Assembly (NCBI GenBank): GCA_002721895.1
Contig: PBLV01000005.1
Location: 1-58,066, forward strand
Origin: Verrucomicrobiales bacterium
GTDB taxonomy: Bacteria > Verrucomicrobiota > Verrucomicrobiae > Limisphaerales > UBA1100
DNA: 58,066 nucleotides
Direction: 5' to 3'
Each line of letters opens with the position of its first letter. Position 1 is the first letter of the stretch. The notes under the pieces were generated by a model that saw only the letters and a list, made by a program, of their open reading frames with translations, was not told the DNA's origin and did no database searches. Made by a program: the position numbers and the translations under genes. Below, in pieces: positions 7,093-17,325 of the stretch.

Positions 7093-9984
7093 ATGATTAG
7101 CGAACAACTCGATGGCCAGTTGCGGATGGCCTCCATTGATCCGCTCGAGGGCAAGGAATTCACAGTACGCAAGCGCGACGGGCGGGTGGCGCCATTTGAT
7201 GAAACGCGGATTTGCCTGGCGGTTGAGGCGGCGTTCAAGGCACATCAAGGCATTGCCGAGGATGGGAAGCTTGAGGACGATTTGCAGGGGGAGGTGCATC
7301 GCATCACCGACGAGGTGGTGAGCCAGTGCCTGCGGCAGGCGGTAAATGGGGACACCACGGAGGCGTTGGAGATTGAGCGCATTCAGGACGTGGTGGAGGA
7401 CCAGTTGATGGACGGCCACGGTGGGGTGGCGAAGTTGTACATTCTTTATCGCGAGAACCGCCGGAAGTCGCGGGCCATTCGCGGCGAGCGCACGGTGGAT
7501 GGTGGGCAGCAGGAACAGATGTTCGTGGAGTTGCCCGATGGTTCGCGCGAGATGCTTGATGCGCAGCGCATCCGGCAGCGCGTGAATGGGGCGGTGCGGG
7601 GGCTGGAGGATCGTTGCGAGGCCGGTGAGTTGCACGAGGAGACGATGCGCAACCTGTACGACGGCGTGCAGACCGCGGAGATTGACAAGGCGCTGGTGAT
7701 GTCCGCCCGTGAACGCATCGAGAAGGAGCCGGCATACACGTATGTGGCCGCGCGTATGTTGCTGGATCAGGTTTACGGCGAGGTGCTGCCAGACTTTGAA
7801 GGAGCTGCGGAACTACCCAAGATGCACCGTGCGCATTTCCGGGATTACCTGCAAAAGGGCGTGGCGGCAGAACGGTTGTCGTCGGAATTGCTGAAGTTTG
7901 ACTTGGACAAGATCGCAGCGGCATTGGACTTGGAGCGCGATCGGCAGTTTACGTACATGGGCCTGCAAACCGTGTACGATCGTTACCTGATTCACGTGCA
8001 GGGCGAGCGCATTGAGACGCCGCAGTATTTTTTCATGCGCGTGGCGATGGGCCTGGCGGTGAACGAGGAAAACCGCGAGGCGCGGGCGATTGAGTTTTAC
8101 GACACGCTCAGCTCATTCCGGTTCATGTCGTCCACGCCCACGCTGTTCAATGCCGGTACGCTGCACCCGCAGTTGTCCTCGTGTTACCTCAGCACGATCG
8201 AAGATGACCTCGACCATATCTTCAAGGTGGTAAGCGACGACGCCAGGCTTTCCAAATGGGCCGGCGGACTGGGCAATGATTGGACGAATATCCGCGCCAC
8301 GGGCTCGCATATCAAGGGCACCAACGGCGAGAGCCAGGGCGTGATACCGTTTTTGAAAGTCGCCAACGACACTGCGGTGGCGGTGAACCAGGGCGGCAAG
8401 CGCAAGGGTGCGATGTGTGCGTATCTCGAGACATGGCACCTAGACATCGAGGATTTTCTCGATCTGCGCCGCAACACCGGTGACGACCGCCGGCGCACGC
8501 ACGACATGAACACGGCCAACTGGATCCCGGACCTGTTCATGAAGCGCGTGAAGGAGCAGGGCAAGTGGACACTCTTCAGCCCGAGTGATGTGCCGGACTT
8601 GCACGACCTGTATGGCGCGGCGTTTGAGAAGCGCTACGAGGAGTACGAGGCAATGGCCGCGACAGGGGAGATCAAGCTCTACAAGCAAGTGGAGGCACAG
8701 GATTTGTGGCGCAACATGCTGATGATGCTCTTCGAGACGGGCCACCCGTGGATCACTTTCAAGGATCCCTCCAATTTGCGCTCGCCGCAGGGTCACAAGG
8801 GTGTGGTGCACAGCTCCAATCTCTGCACGGAAATCCTGTTAAACACCTCGGCCGAGGAGACGGCGGTGTGCAATTTGGGTTCGGTAAACCTCGTGGCACA
8901 CCTGAAGGAGGGAGAACTGGATGAGCCGCTCGTGGCCAAGACCGTGCGCACGGCCATCCGCATGTTGGACAACGTGATCGACATCAACTACTACCCCACT
9001 CCCGAGGCGCGCAACGCAAACATGCGCCACCGCCCCGTGGGCATGGGCGTGATGGCCTTTCAGGATGCGCTCAACAAGCTGCGCGTGCCCTACTCCAGCC
9101 AAGAGGCAGTGGAATTTGCCGACCGCAGCATGGAGATGGTGTCCTATTATGCCATCCTTGCCTCCACCGAGTTGGCAGCTGAGCGCGGAACCTACGAGAG
9201 TTATCCCGGCAGCAAATGGGACCGTGGTCTGCTGCCCATCGATTCGCTGGATATCCTGGAGCAGGAACGCGGTGGCCACCTGACCATTGATCGCAGCACC
9301 AAGCTTGACTGGGAGCTCGTCCGGGCTGCCCTGAAAAAACACGGCATCCGCAACAGCAACACCATGGCCATCGCGCCGACGGCGACCATTGCGAACATCA
9401 CCGGTGTCAGCCAGTCCATCGAACCCACGTACAAGAACCTTTATGCGAAGTCCAACCTCTCCGGCGATTTCGTGGTGGTGAATGAGTACCTCGTGGAGCA
9501 GCTCAAGGAACGCGAGTTGTGGGACGAGGACATGGTCAACAGCCTCAAGTACCACGACGGTTCCGTGATGCCCATTGACCGCATCCCGGATGACCTGAAG
9601 GAAATTTTCCAGACAGCCTTCGAGATCGATTCCAAGTGGTTGATCGCCTGCGCGGCGCGACGGCAGAAGTGGATCGACATGGGGCAGTCGCTAAACCTGT
9701 ACTTTGACATCAGCAATGTGCCGGAGGGCCAGAAGACCGGGCCGATGTTGAGCGACATGTACTTCTTCGCTTGGGAAGCCGGTTTGAAGACGACCTATTA
9801 CCTGCGCACGCTGGCCGCCACGCAGATTGAGAAGTCCACGCTGGATGTCAACAAGTTCGGCGTGCAGCCCAAGTGGATGAAAAGTCAGTCCGCTTCGGCG
9901 GGCATTGCGGTGGACCGCGAGGCAAAGCCGGTCGCGCCCAAGGCCTGTAGCATCCTCGACCCCGAGTGTGAGGCTTGCCAGTAG
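7093..9984 (+). CDS. nrdA: Ribonucleoside-diphosphate reductase large subunit, class I
   Basis: The 963-residue catalytic alpha subunit converts NDPs to dNDPs. There are two ATP-cone-like regions: one near residues 16-120 ([20 protein letters not shown]) and a second near 138-235 that matches the single E. coli cone. Catalytic features are SSCYLST, the SSNLCTEI active-site Asn-Cys-Glu, ETAVCNLGS with the partner cysteine, and [10 protein letters not shown]. The C-terminal swinging-arm pair is Cys959 and Cys962, used for re-reduction. Two cones suggest elaborate dATP/ATP allostery. nrdB follows after 43 bp with its own strong ribosome-binding site. Upstream are candidate DnaA and NrdR sites and a structured leader. 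Confidence 0.97.
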   Translation: MISEQLDGQLRMASIDPLEGKEFTVRKRDGRVAPFDETRICLAVEAAFKAHQGIAEDGKLEDDLQGEVHRITDEVVSQCLRQAVNGDTTEALEIERIQDVVEDQLMDGHGGVAKLYILYRENRRKSRAIRGERTVDGGQQEQMFVELPDGSREMLDAQRIRQRVNGAVRGLEDRCEAGELHEETMRNLYDGVQTAEIDKALVMSARERIEKEPAYTYVAARMLLDQVYGEVLPDFEGAAELPKMHRAHFRDYLQKGVAAERLSSELLKFDLDKIAAALDLERDRQFTYMGLQTVYDRYLIHVQGERIETPQYFFMRVAMGLAVNEENREARAIEFYDTLSSFRFMSSTPTLFNAGTLHPQLSSCYLSTIEDDLDHIFKVVSDDARLSKWAGGLGNDWTNIRATGSHIKGTNGESQGVIPFLKVANDTAVAVNQGGKRKGAMCAYLETWHLDIEDFLDLRRNTGDDRRRTHDMNTANWIPDLFMKRVKEQGKWTLFSPSDVPDLHDLYGAAFEKRYEEYEAMAATGEIKLYKQVEAQDLWRNMLMMLFETGHPWITFKDPSNLRSPQGHKGVVHSSNLCTEILLNTSAEETAVCNLGSVNLVAHLKEGELDEPLVAKTVRTAIRMLDNVIDINYYPTPEARNANMRHRPVGMGVMAFQDALNKLRVPYSSQEAVEFADRSMEMVSYYAILASTELAAERGTYESYPGSKWDRGLLPIDSLDILEQERGGHLTIDRSTKLDWELVRAALKKHGIRNSNTMAIAPTATIANITGVSQSIEPTYKNLYAKSNLSGDFVVVNEYLVEQLKERELWDEDMVNSLKYHDGSVMPIDRIPDDLKEIFQTAFEIDSKWLIACAARRQKWIDMGQSLNLYFDISNVPEGQKTGPMLSDMYFFAWEAGLKTTYYLRTLAATQIEKSTLDVNKFGVQPKWMKSQSASAGIAVDREAKPVAPKACSILDPECEACQ

Positions 9985-10027
9985 ACGATTTAACTTAGCC
10001 AACAATAGAAACCAAAGGAGGAAAACC

Positions 10028-11089
10028 ATGTCTTGTTGCAATGTTTCAGATAGCAAATCCGAGGCGCACGACCTGACCAAGCGCATCAATGTCGCCGACA
10101 AGCGGTTGATCAATTGCAAGGCCGTGGACGTGAACCAGCTCATGCCTATCAAGTACCAGTGGGCGTGGGAACACTATCTCAACGGCTGCAAGAACCACTG
10201 GATGCCCAACGAGGTGTCCATGCAGAAGGACATCGAGCTGTGGAAGAGCAACAAGCTCACCGCCGACGAACGGCAGGTGATCATGCGCAACCTCGGTTTC
10301 TTTAGCACTGCTGAAAGCCTTGTGGGCAACAACATCGTGCTCGCCATCTTCCGGCACGTGACCAACCCCGAGTGTCGTCAATATCTGCTGCGTCAGGCGT
10401 TTGAGGAGGCCATCCACACGCACACCTTCCACTACATCTGCGAATCGCTGGATCTCGATGAGCGCGAGGTGTTTAACATGTACCACGAGGTGAACTCCAT
10501 CAGTGAAAAGGACATGTTCGAGATGAAGCTCACCGAGGACATCATGCGCCCGGACTTCAACACCGACACGCCCGAGGGCATTCAGAAATTCCTCAAGAAC
10601 CTCATCGGGTTTTATGTCGTGATGGAAGGCATATTTTTCTATAGCGGATTCGTGATGATCCTCTCCTTCCACCGGCAGAACCGCCTTACCGGCATCGGCG
10701 AGCAGTTCCAGTACATCATGCGCGATGAATCCATCCACATGAACTTTGGTGTGGACCTCATCAATGGCATCAAGGCCGAGAACCCCGAGGTGTGGACTTC
10801 CGAGTTCCAGAAGGAAATCAACGAGATGATCGAGCAGGCGGTGGAGCTGGAGATCAACTACGCGCAGGACTGCCTGCCCCGGGGTATCCTCGGCCTCAAC
10901 GCCGGGCTTTTCCGCGACTACGTGCAGTACATTGCCGATCGCCGACTGGAACGTATCGGCCTGAGCAAACGCTACGACTCGAAAAATCCCTTCGAGTGGA
11001 TGAGCGAGACCATCGACCTGGCCAAGGAGAAAAACTTTTTCGAGACAAAAGTCACGGAGTACCAGGGCGCCAATGCATTGAGTTGGTGA
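10028..11089 (+). CDS. nrdB: Ribonucleotide reductase small subunit, class Ic-like (Phe at radical site)
   Basis: The 353-residue beta subunit supplies the oxidising equivalent to NrdA. Metal ligands are visible: Glu96 (FFSTAESL), Glu127 and His130 ([13 protein letters not shown]), then EGIFF and [10 protein letters not shown] in the second half. By spacing from E. coli (D84, E115, H118, Y122), the radical Tyr is replaced by Phe134 and the first Asp ligand is Glu96. Both are hallmarks of the Chlamydia-type class Ic enzyme, which uses a Mn/Fe cofactor instead of a tyrosyl radical. An AAAGGAGG ribosome-binding site 7 nt before the ATG at 10028 fixes the start, although the frame is open 41 codons further up. 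Confidence 0.96.
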   Translation: MSCCNVSDSKSEAHDLTKRINVADKRLINCKAVDVNQLMPIKYQWAWEHYLNGCKNHWMPNEVSMQKDIELWKSNKLTADERQVIMRNLGFFSTAESLVGNNIVLAIFRHVTNPECRQYLLRQAFEEAIHTHTFHYICESLDLDEREVFNMYHEVNSISEKDMFEMKLTEDIMRPDFNTDTPEGIQKFLKNLIGFYVVMEGIFFYSGFVMILSFHRQNRLTGIGEQFQYIMRDESIHMNFGVDLINGIKAENPEVWTSEFQKEINEMIEQAVELEINYAQDCLPRGILGLNAGLFRDYVQYIADRRLERIGLSKRYDSKNPFEWMSETIDLAKEKNFFETKVTEYQGANALSW

Positions 11090-11100
11090 GGTGGAGAACG

Positions 11101-11134
11101 AACGGCGGCCTCGCAAAGGGGCCGCCGTTTTTTT
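11101..11134 (+). terminator. Rho-independent terminator of nrdAB
   Basis: A perfect 10-bp stem, AACGGCGGCC at 11101-11110 with GGCCGCCGTT at 11120-11129, is followed by seven T residues. It lies 11 nt after the nrdB stop and should separate the reductase operon from dcd. Confidence 0.92.
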
Positions 11135-11205
11135 ATGGCGTGGTGGCAGAGCGTACTCCAAAGCGTCGGCTTGCCGACTTCCCCCTCTTACGCTAACACT
11201 CGGTC

Positions 11206-11775
11206 ATGGGTATTCACTCCGACCAGTGGATTCGCCAGATGGCGGCCGACCACGGCATGATCGAGCCATTTGCCGAGGGCCAGGTGCGCGCGGCGGCGAA
11301 TGGCTCGCGGGTCATCAGCTACGGCGTCTCCAGCTACGGCTATGACCTGCGCGTGTCCGACGAGTTCAAGGTGTTCACCGACGTCTTCAGCACCGTCGTC
11401 GATCCCAAGGCCTTCGATGAAAACTCCTTTGTCGACATGACCACCGACGAGTGCATCATCCCGCCCAACTCCTTTGCCCTCTCGCGCAGCGTCGAGTACT
11501 TTCGTATCCCGCGCGACGTCCTCACCGTCTGCCTCGGCAAGAGCACCTATGCCCGCTGCGGCATCATCGTCAACGTCACCCCCTTCGAGCCCGAGTGGGA
11601 AGGCCACGTCACCCTCGAGATCTCCAACACCACCCCGCTGCCCGCCAAGATCTACGCCAACGAGGGCCTCGCCCAAGTCCTCTTCTTCGAGGCCAGCGAA
11701 ACCTGCGAAACCAGCTACGCCGACCGCGGCGGCAAATACCAAAGCCAAACCGGCATCACCATCCCCCGCATGTAA
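11206..11775 (+). CDS. dcd: dCTP deaminase
   Basis: The 189-residue trimeric enzyme deaminates dCTP to dUTP, the precursor for dTMP synthesis. It has the characteristic opening [11 protein letters not shown], the [19 protein letters not shown] segment, [10 protein letters not shown] with the conserved Ser/Arg, [17 protein letters not shown] carrying the catalytic Glu, and the GLAQVLFF strand. Length is normal for bacterial Dcd. Whether it is monofunctional or also a dUTPase is not clear from sequence. It sits just after the ribonucleotide reductase genes, consistent with grouped dNTP metabolism. Its stop overlaps the start of the next gene (TAATG), so the two are probably translationally coupled. 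Confidence 0.95.
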   Translation: MGIHSDQWIRQMAADHGMIEPFAEGQVRAAANGSRVISYGVSSYGYDLRVSDEFKVFTDVFSTVVDPKAFDENSFVDMTTDECIIPPNSFALSRSVEYFRIPRDVLTVCLGKSTYARCGIIVNVTPFEPEWEGHVTLEISNTTPLPAKIYANEGLAQVLFFEASETCETSYADRGGKYQSQTGITIPRM

Positions 11776-12401
11776 TGCTCACCCACGAGAAAATCCCCGC
11801 CGGCGAGGCGGACAGTGACTGGCTGATGGTGGTGCTGCACGGGCTGGGGGACAGCATGGAGGGCTACCGCTGGCTGCCGGAGGCACTGGGGCTGCCGTGG
11901 CTCAACTACCTGCTCGTCAACGCGCCGGACGACTATCACGGTGGCTACTCGTGGTACGACTTCATGGACAACCCCGCCCCCGGCGTGCAGCGCAGCCGCG
12001 CGGCGCTCTTCGAACTGCTCGACGCCCAGCGCGATGCCGGCCATCCCGCCGGCCGCATTTTCCAGTTCGGATTCAGCCAAGGCTGCCTGATGACTATGGA
12101 GGTGGCGATGCGCTATCCGCACCAGCTCGCTGGCTGCATCGGCATCAGCGGTTACGTGCACGAGCCGGAGGCGGCGTTAAACGAACTCTCGCCCGTGGCA
12201 GCCGAGCAGGAAATCCTCTTCACCATGGGCACCTTCGACCCCTTGATCCCTGCGGAAAAAGTGAAGGGCCAGCTCAACCTGCTGCAAGCCGACGGCGGCC
12301 TGCAAATCGAGCCGCACGAGTTCGCCAAGGACCACACAATCGCGGGCGAGGAGGAGCTTTCTCTCATTCGCGGTTTCCTGGAAAAACAACGGGGAGACTG
12401 A
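11775..12401 (+). CDS. Alpha/beta-hydrolase, carboxylesterase/phospholipase family
   Basis: The 208-residue protein resembles small bacterial esterases such as YpfH. The triad is Ser101 in GFSQG, Asp155 in GTFDPLIP and His187 in KDHTI; the oxyanion HGLGD motif is at 22-26. There is no signal peptide, so it is cytoplasmic. The physiological ester substrate cannot be deduced. The ATG at 11775 shares one base with the dcd stop codon, and a much longer upstream frame inside dcd is a shadow. The 3' end overlaps the convergent DUF362 gene by 38 bp. Confidence 0.9.
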   Translation: MLTHEKIPAGEADSDWLMVVLHGLGDSMEGYRWLPEALGLPWLNYLLVNAPDDYHGGYSWYDFMDNPAPGVQRSRAALFELLDAQRDAGHPAGRIFQFGFSQGCLMTMEVAMRYPHQLAGCIGISGYVHEPEAALNELSPVAAEQEILFTMGTFDPLIPAEKVKGQLNLLQADGGLQIEPHEFAKDHTIAGEEELSLIRGFLEKQRGD

Positions 12402-13713
12402 CGCGCTCCAGCCTGATTCGATCCGGATTATCCGTGCCCAGCCGCAACAAGGCGGCGTAGCGGCTGATGTCGCGGTTAACCGGGCCCAAACTGAAGCGAG
12501 CCTCCTTCGCCTGCCGTTCAATATCGCGCAGCGACAGGACGTCCAGTGCCACGGGGTCATCACTGAAACGAAGTTCGTTCATCACGGTGGTATATTGCAG
12601 CCGTACTTGTCCTCCGCCGGAGAACTGGCAGAGCAGCGCATCCACAATGTGGAGGCGAATCTTGGACCGAGTGGTGAGATACTCGACGGATCCATTTTTG
12701 TGAAAAGTCAATTGCCAGTCGTGTTTCTCATCGGGGCTGACAATGATCACTTGGGGATCTTCTTCTATTTTCTCATCCATCGCGTCGGTATGCGCCAAAC
12801 CAAGGGCGCGCAGTGGCGGAAGGGCGTTTTCACTGTCTTCAGCTTCGTAGTAAAAGCTGTAGTCTCCTTTGATTCCGGGAGGAACAAGGGCAGCGAGTTT
12901 TCCGGATTTCAGCTTTTTTCCATAATCATTGATGGAGATGATGCCACGCTTGGCGGCCATGTGGTGGATGGCGGGCACGGCATTGTCCAGATGCACCTTC
13001 AAGTGTTTAAACCGGCGTGTGTTATCCACACTGCCCATAGCGAGGCCATGCAAACATCCATCCACACCCGCCCCGGTATGGTGGAGCAGTGAACTGATCT
13101 GGATGATGCTTGTGAAACGATGAGCCACCAGTCGTGTCAGGTGTGAGCGGGGACTGAATTTCAATTCGCCAAACTCGAGGTCTCCGCGTTCCAACGGCGC
13201 GACCAGTGCCTGGGTGTGGTAGATGCTGCGCTCGAAGCCGGCTTTCTCTGCGCCGGCCACCTCGACACCCAAGTCCTGCCCTACCCGAAAAAATCCCGAA
13301 GCATGTAAGTCTTCCCGAAACTTGTCCCAAATAACGATGTTTTTTCGTGGAATCCCCGCGTCGATAAGTGAGGCAACCACCGCACGGGCAACCTCCGGCC
13401 GGGTGCCGATCACTGGCCCGGGACCGGCGTTGACTTTCAAACCGATGACATCTTTGGGGGTCACCAAGCTTTGCCAGGCCGCCAGTGTGGAATCTTTTCC
13501 CGTCCAGCTGCGCACACCTGCGTCTACCATCCGGCGCACCTCCCTGGGCTGAGGTTTAAAATACGCACGACTGGTTGCGGGACGGCTGGCGGAGGCATTG
13601 TGAACCGCCACCACACGCACAGGCGGTTCGGCACTATTCACCGTTACAGACAGCAGGCACAGGCCGATGAGTGAATAACACGAATAACCCAACTTTGCCA
13701 AATTGAACCCCAT
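12364..13713 (-). CDS. Exported DUF362-domain protein
   Basis: The 449-residue protein has an N-terminal signal (hydrophobic residues about 8-26, Ser-Ala-Glu cleavage region). Its DUF362-type body has VIGLKVNAGPGPVIGTRPEVARAVVASLIDAGI followed by IVIWDKFREDL, and later SLLHHTGAGVDGCLHGLAMG and AALVPPGIKGDYSF. DUF362 proteins are often annotated as ferredoxin-like or Fe-S associated, but I see no CxxCxxC cluster here, so an electron-transfer role is not supported. The ATG at 13713 is used; a TTG three codons upstream would overlap the divergent start. It is common in planctomycete and verrucomicrobial genomes and biochemically unassigned. Confidence 0.82.
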   Translation of the reverse strand: MGFNLAKLGYSCYSLIGLCLLSVTVNSAEPPVRVVAVHNASASRPATSRAYFKPQPREVRRMVDAGVRSWTGKDSTLAAWQSLVTPKDVIGLKVNAGPGPVIGTRPEVARAVVASLIDAGIPRKNIVIWDKFREDLHASGFFRVGQDLGVEVAGAEKAGFERSIYHTQALVAPLERGDLEFGELKFSPRSHLTRLVAHRFTSIIQISSLLHHTGAGVDGCLHGLAMGSVDNTRRFKHLKVHLDNAVPAIHHMAAKRGIISINDYGKKLKSGKLAALVPPGIKGDYSFYYEAEDSENALPPLRALGLAHTDAMDEKIEEDPQVIIVSPDEKHDWQLTFHKNGSVEYLTTRSKIRLHIVDALLCQFSGGGQVRLQYTTVMNELRFSDDPVALDVLSLRDIERQAKEARFSLGPVNRDISRYAALLRLGTDNPDRIRLERVSLPVVFPGNRE

Positions 13714-13721
13714 TCGTTCCA

Positions 13722-15497
13722 ATGCTTTGGCAGATGCTACCGCAAATAGTGGCGCAGACGATCAAAAAAGGATTCCCAGCCTTGGTCATGTTGGCCTTGA
13801 CGGGGCTGTGGTTGGCATGTGGTCCCGCGGGGGACAGCGGCGCAGCCAAAGGTGAGCAGCTTCTCCGTGAAGGCAAGATCGCGGAGTCGGTGAAGGTGTT
13901 GCAAGTGGCTGCCTCGGAAAAGGGCGCTGACTGGCAAGTTTTCAATCTTCTTGGCATGGCGCAACAGCGCGCTGGAAATCGTTCCGCAGCCCTGCGGGCC
14001 TACAAGAAGGTCCTGAGCATGGCCGAGGCCGATGCTTCGCTCATCCACTCCGTGCTTCCCGTTCATTACAATCTCGGCCGTCTATACCTTGATGCCGGCA
14101 AGGCCAGCGAAGCCGCGCGCGAGCTGGCCACCTACACTTTGGGCAATGGCAAATCATTCGCCGGGTTTTACTGGCGCGGGACGGCTGAACTGATGGCCGC
14201 CCGCCAACTCAATCAAGCGGCCATGCTCGACCGCGCTGAATCCAGCTTGCGCAAGGCGATCGAATTGAAAAGTGATTCGGCGGAAGCCTTTAACCGCTTG
14301 GCTTTGGTTTACCTCCAGCGAGGAGAATCTGAGCGGGCACTGGCCAATTTTCAGCGGGCACGGCAGGTGGACGCAAAGTTTGCGCCCGCCATTTTAAACC
14401 TTGCTGTTTACCATCAAAAGCACAACACCACCGACACCGTCCAGTCACGCCAAAAGGCGTTGCAACTTTACATCGAGTACCTGTCGCTGGAAGGCGTGGA
14501 TTTAGCCCGCAAGGAGGCGGCGCAACTGGCGCTCAATCGACTCAACCAGCAAATCAATCCCGCGGTACTGGCCGAGCTTGGGACGGACACCCAACAGCCC
14601 AGCACTCCGCCGCTGTCCGGCTTGGTGGAATCCAATGAGGTGGTCACGGTGCGATTTCCCCGTGCAGGTACGGGCCCAGTCCGCGGCACTATCGTGGGTG
14701 TTTACCCCACAAACGTTGCCAATCGCCTGACCATCCGCCCGCCCGTTGTGAATCCTCCCCCAAAGCCGCCGCCCGTGGTGCCGCCCAGCCCACCCGTGGC
14801 ACCCAAGCCAGTAGCCGTGAAACAGCCTGTTGTTCCCGAGCCGCCCCCCCCCGTAAAACCCGTCACGCCACCCAAGCCCATTGCCGCAGCAAAACCCAAT
14901 CCCGTACCCAAGCCGCCTGCCCCGGTCGTGGTCAAAACACCTGAGCCACCGGAATTCACCGAGACCCTGCCCAAGTTGCCCAGTATCTCCCGCTATAACT
15001 ATCGCGACCTCAAACTGCCCAAGGCCGGCAACCGTCCGGAGGCAAACAAGCATTTCAAAAAAGGACTCTACGCCCACAAGCTCAACCGCATGGAGGAGGC
15101 CATGTCCCACTACCGTGCCTCTCTCAAGGCGGATCCCGCCTATCAACAGGCCTACGCAAATCTCGCCTTGGCCGCGCACCAGTCCGGCAACATGCCGGAG
15201 GCACTGCAAGCCTATGAAATGGCCCTAAACATCAACCCGCTTTCCCTCGATAGCCGCTACCACTTTGCCCTTGCCCTCAACAAGGCCGGTTACCACATCG
15301 ACGCCGCCAACGAGCTGAACCGGTTATTGAAGGACTACCCCGATCTCCTGCGCGGGCATCTCCTGATGGCGAACCTATTTGACAAACACTTGGAGCAGCC
15401 GCGCCGTGCGCGCACGCATTACTCCAAGGTGATCCAGTTAAATCCATCCCACTCCGAGGCCCCCGGCATTCGCCAGTGGCTCAGCGAGCATCCCTGA
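13722..15497 (+). CDS. TPR protein with proline-rich linker, probable lipoprotein
   Basis: The 591-residue envelope protein has Lys15-Lys16, then a hydrophobic stretch ending in LWLACG (Cys33). The -3 position is Trp, so this is an atypical lipobox. Residues about 45-270 and 440-590 contain tetratricopeptide repeats (for example AEAFNRLALVYLQRGESERALANFQRA and the AYANLALAAHQSGNMPEALQAYEMAL unit). Between them, about 335-410 is a Pro/Lys/Val linker that would span peptidoglycan or periplasm. It is probably a scaffold for protein complexes. The start is uncertain: ATGs at 13722 and 13734 are both possible. dnaG follows after 10 bp. Confidence 0.85.
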   Translation: MLWQMLPQIVAQTIKKGFPALVMLALTGLWLACGPAGDSGAAKGEQLLREGKIAESVKVLQVAASEKGADWQVFNLLGMAQQRAGNRSAALRAYKKVLSMAEADASLIHSVLPVHYNLGRLYLDAGKASEAARELATYTLGNGKSFAGFYWRGTAELMAARQLNQAAMLDRAESSLRKAIELKSDSAEAFNRLALVYLQRGESERALANFQRARQVDAKFAPAILNLAVYHQKHNTTDTVQSRQKALQLYIEYLSLEGVDLARKEAAQLALNRLNQQINPAVLAELGTDTQQPSTPPLSGLVESNEVVTVRFPRAGTGPVRGTIVGVYPTNVANRLTIRPPVVNPPPKPPPVVPPSPPVAPKPVAVKQPVVPEPPPPVKPVTPPKPIAAAKPNPVPKPPAPVVVKTPEPPEFTETLPKLPSISRYNYRDLKLPKAGNRPEANKHFKKGLYAHKLNRMEEAMSHYRASLKADPAYQQAYANLALAAHQSGNMPEALQAYEMALNINPLSLDSRYHFALALNKAGYHIDAANELNRLLKDYPDLLRGHLLMANLFDKHLEQPRRARTHYSKVIQLNPSHSEAPGIRQWLSEHP

Positions 15498-15507
15498 CCC
15501 CGCGACC

Positions 15508-17280
15508 ATGGCGGGGCTGATTTCTCAGGAGACCCTCGAGCGGGTCCGCGCGGCAAGTGACATCGTGGAGGTCATTGGCAGCTACTTCCCTCTCAAGCGC
15601 GCGGGTGCCAATTTCACCGCCCTTTGTCCGTTCCACAAGGAAAAGACCCCCAGCTTCAACGTCCATCCCGGCAAGCAGATATTCCATTGTTTCGGCTGCC
15701 ACAAGGGAGGCGATGTGTTCGCGTTCGTGCGAGAATATGAAAATATTGGATTTGTGGATGCGGTTAAACGACTGGCTGAGCGAGCCAGCATTCCACTGGA
15801 AATTGAGCAGTCCCCGGAGCAGGCAAAGCGGCGCGCGCTTCAGGATTCCTTGCGATCCATTCACGAGCAGATTGCCCGCCGCTGGCACACAGCGCTTTTA
15901 AACGAGGCTGGGGCCGAGGGCGCGCGCGGGTACTTGAAGCAACGCGGACTGAATGAGGATGACGTGAAGCAATTTCGCCTGGGCTACGCGCCGGATGATT
16001 GGGTGGACACGGTGAACTGGGCCCGGTCAAAGAATCACTCGGCGGAAATGATGGAAGAATCCGGACTCGTGCTGCGAAAGGAGGGTAGTGACCGGCGTTA
16101 TGGGAGGTTTCGTGGCCGGCTGATGTTTCCCATCTGCGATGAGCAGGGGCGGGTGATTGGCTTTAGCGGCCGCGTTCTGGATCCAGAAGCCAAGGGTGCG
16201 AAATACGTCAACTCCCCGGAGACCCCGCTGTTCCGAAAAGGTCGGGTTATCTATGGGCTGGACCAAGCCAAGCGGCCCATGCTTGACGCCCAGCAGGCAC
16301 TACTGTGCGAGGGTCAACTCGATGTAATTGCCTGTCATCGCGCGGGTGTCCGGAACGCCGTGGCTCCACAGGGCACGGCGTTGACCACGGATCAGTGTCG
16401 GCTGCTGCGACGATACGCGGATGAAGTGTTGCTTTGTTTTGACTCGGATGCCGCGGGACAAGCAGCGGTAGCCCGATCGCTCGATGCGCTGCTGGAGGCT
16501 GGCTTGGCGGTACGTGTGATGACCATCCCCGCGCCGCATGATCCGGACAGTTATATCCAAGAGCATGGTGTGGAAGCGTTCCGCGCGCGCATGGAGCAGG
16601 CCGAGGGATTTTTCGATTTTTACCTGAAACAACTTTGTCGGGAAAACGACACTGGCACGGACCGGGGGCGCCGGGCGGTCTTGCGCGCCATGGGCGAAGC
16701 AGCTCGCAAGGCCAATGACGAGGTGATGCTGGACCGTTGTGCGCAACAAACGGCCCTGGCACTTCAGGTGTCAGCGGAGGCCGTGCGGACGGAGTTTGGC
16801 AAGTTGAAGGTGCGCGGGCAGGCTGCACCGGCCAATGCTCCGGAAGTGTCCCCACTTGAACCCATGACGAGGCCGGACGCGCATGAATTCTGGCTTTTGT
16901 GCCTTGCGTTTTCGGATGGAACAGAAGCGGGCTGGCTTTCCGGGCGGCTGGAATTGGAATGGATTGCGCATGCAGGTGTGCGGGAAATTGTGGGGCACCG
17001 TTTGGCTAACGGACAATCGGGCGCGGCACTGGTGAACACGCTGGATAGCCCGCTGGCGGGACTTTTGACAGAAGCCCTAGCGGACCGGCGACCGGTGAAG
17101 GATGCGCCGACCGAGTTGGCCGGGTTGATCCGCAAACTGCGCGACCGCCATATCGACAGGCAATTGGCCCGGTTGACCCGCCAATTGGCCGTGCCTGGGC
17201 TCACGGCGGAAGATCTGGCCCGGCTGATGGGCGAGCGGCGGGACTGGCAACGGCGCAAGGAGGAGCCGGTGGCTTCATAA
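15508..17280 (+). CDS. dnaG: DNA primase
   Basis: The 590-residue primase synthesises RNA primers for replication. The CHC2 zinc finger is complete: Cys40 and His43 (CPFH), Cys61 and Cys64 (CFGC). The primase core with GYAPDDW and RFRGRLMFPI follows, then the TOPRIM domain with LLCEGQLDVIA and the metal-binding FDSDAAGQ. The C-terminal part should bind the DnaB helicase and is divergent, as usual. The start at 15508 opens directly on the zinc domain. The usual dnaG-rpoD pairing is absent; here it lies between a TPR protein and the nfeD-floA operon. Confidence 0.97.
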   Translation: MAGLISQETLERVRAASDIVEVIGSYFPLKRAGANFTALCPFHKEKTPSFNVHPGKQIFHCFGCHKGGDVFAFVREYENIGFVDAVKRLAERASIPLEIEQSPEQAKRRALQDSLRSIHEQIARRWHTALLNEAGAEGARGYLKQRGLNEDDVKQFRLGYAPDDWVDTVNWARSKNHSAEMMEESGLVLRKEGSDRRYGRFRGRLMFPICDEQGRVIGFSGRVLDPEAKGAKYVNSPETPLFRKGRVIYGLDQAKRPMLDAQQALLCEGQLDVIACHRAGVRNAVAPQGTALTTDQCRLLRRYADEVLLCFDSDAAGQAAVARSLDALLEAGLAVRVMTIPAPHDPDSYIQEHGVEAFRARMEQAEGFFDFYLKQLCRENDTGTDRGRRAVLRAMGEAARKANDEVMLDRCAQQTALALQVSAEAVRTEFGKLKVRGQAAPANAPEVSPLEPMTRPDAHEFWLLCLAFSDGTEAGWLSGRLELEWIAHAGVREIVGHRLANGQSGAALVNTLDSPLAGLLTEALADRRPVKDAPTELAGLIRKLRDRHIDRQLARLTRQLAVPGLTAEDLARLMGERRDWQRRKEEPVAS

Positions 17281-17325
17281 TCGATTGCGCTTGTCCGGTC
17301 GGTCGGGCGCGTTAAACTCAAGGCC

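Noticed and set aside
10046..11161. A 371-codon minus-strand frame opposite nrdB
   Set aside because: It is the antisense shadow of a strongly coding GC-rich gene; the product has no recognisable domain and is rich in His and Val.
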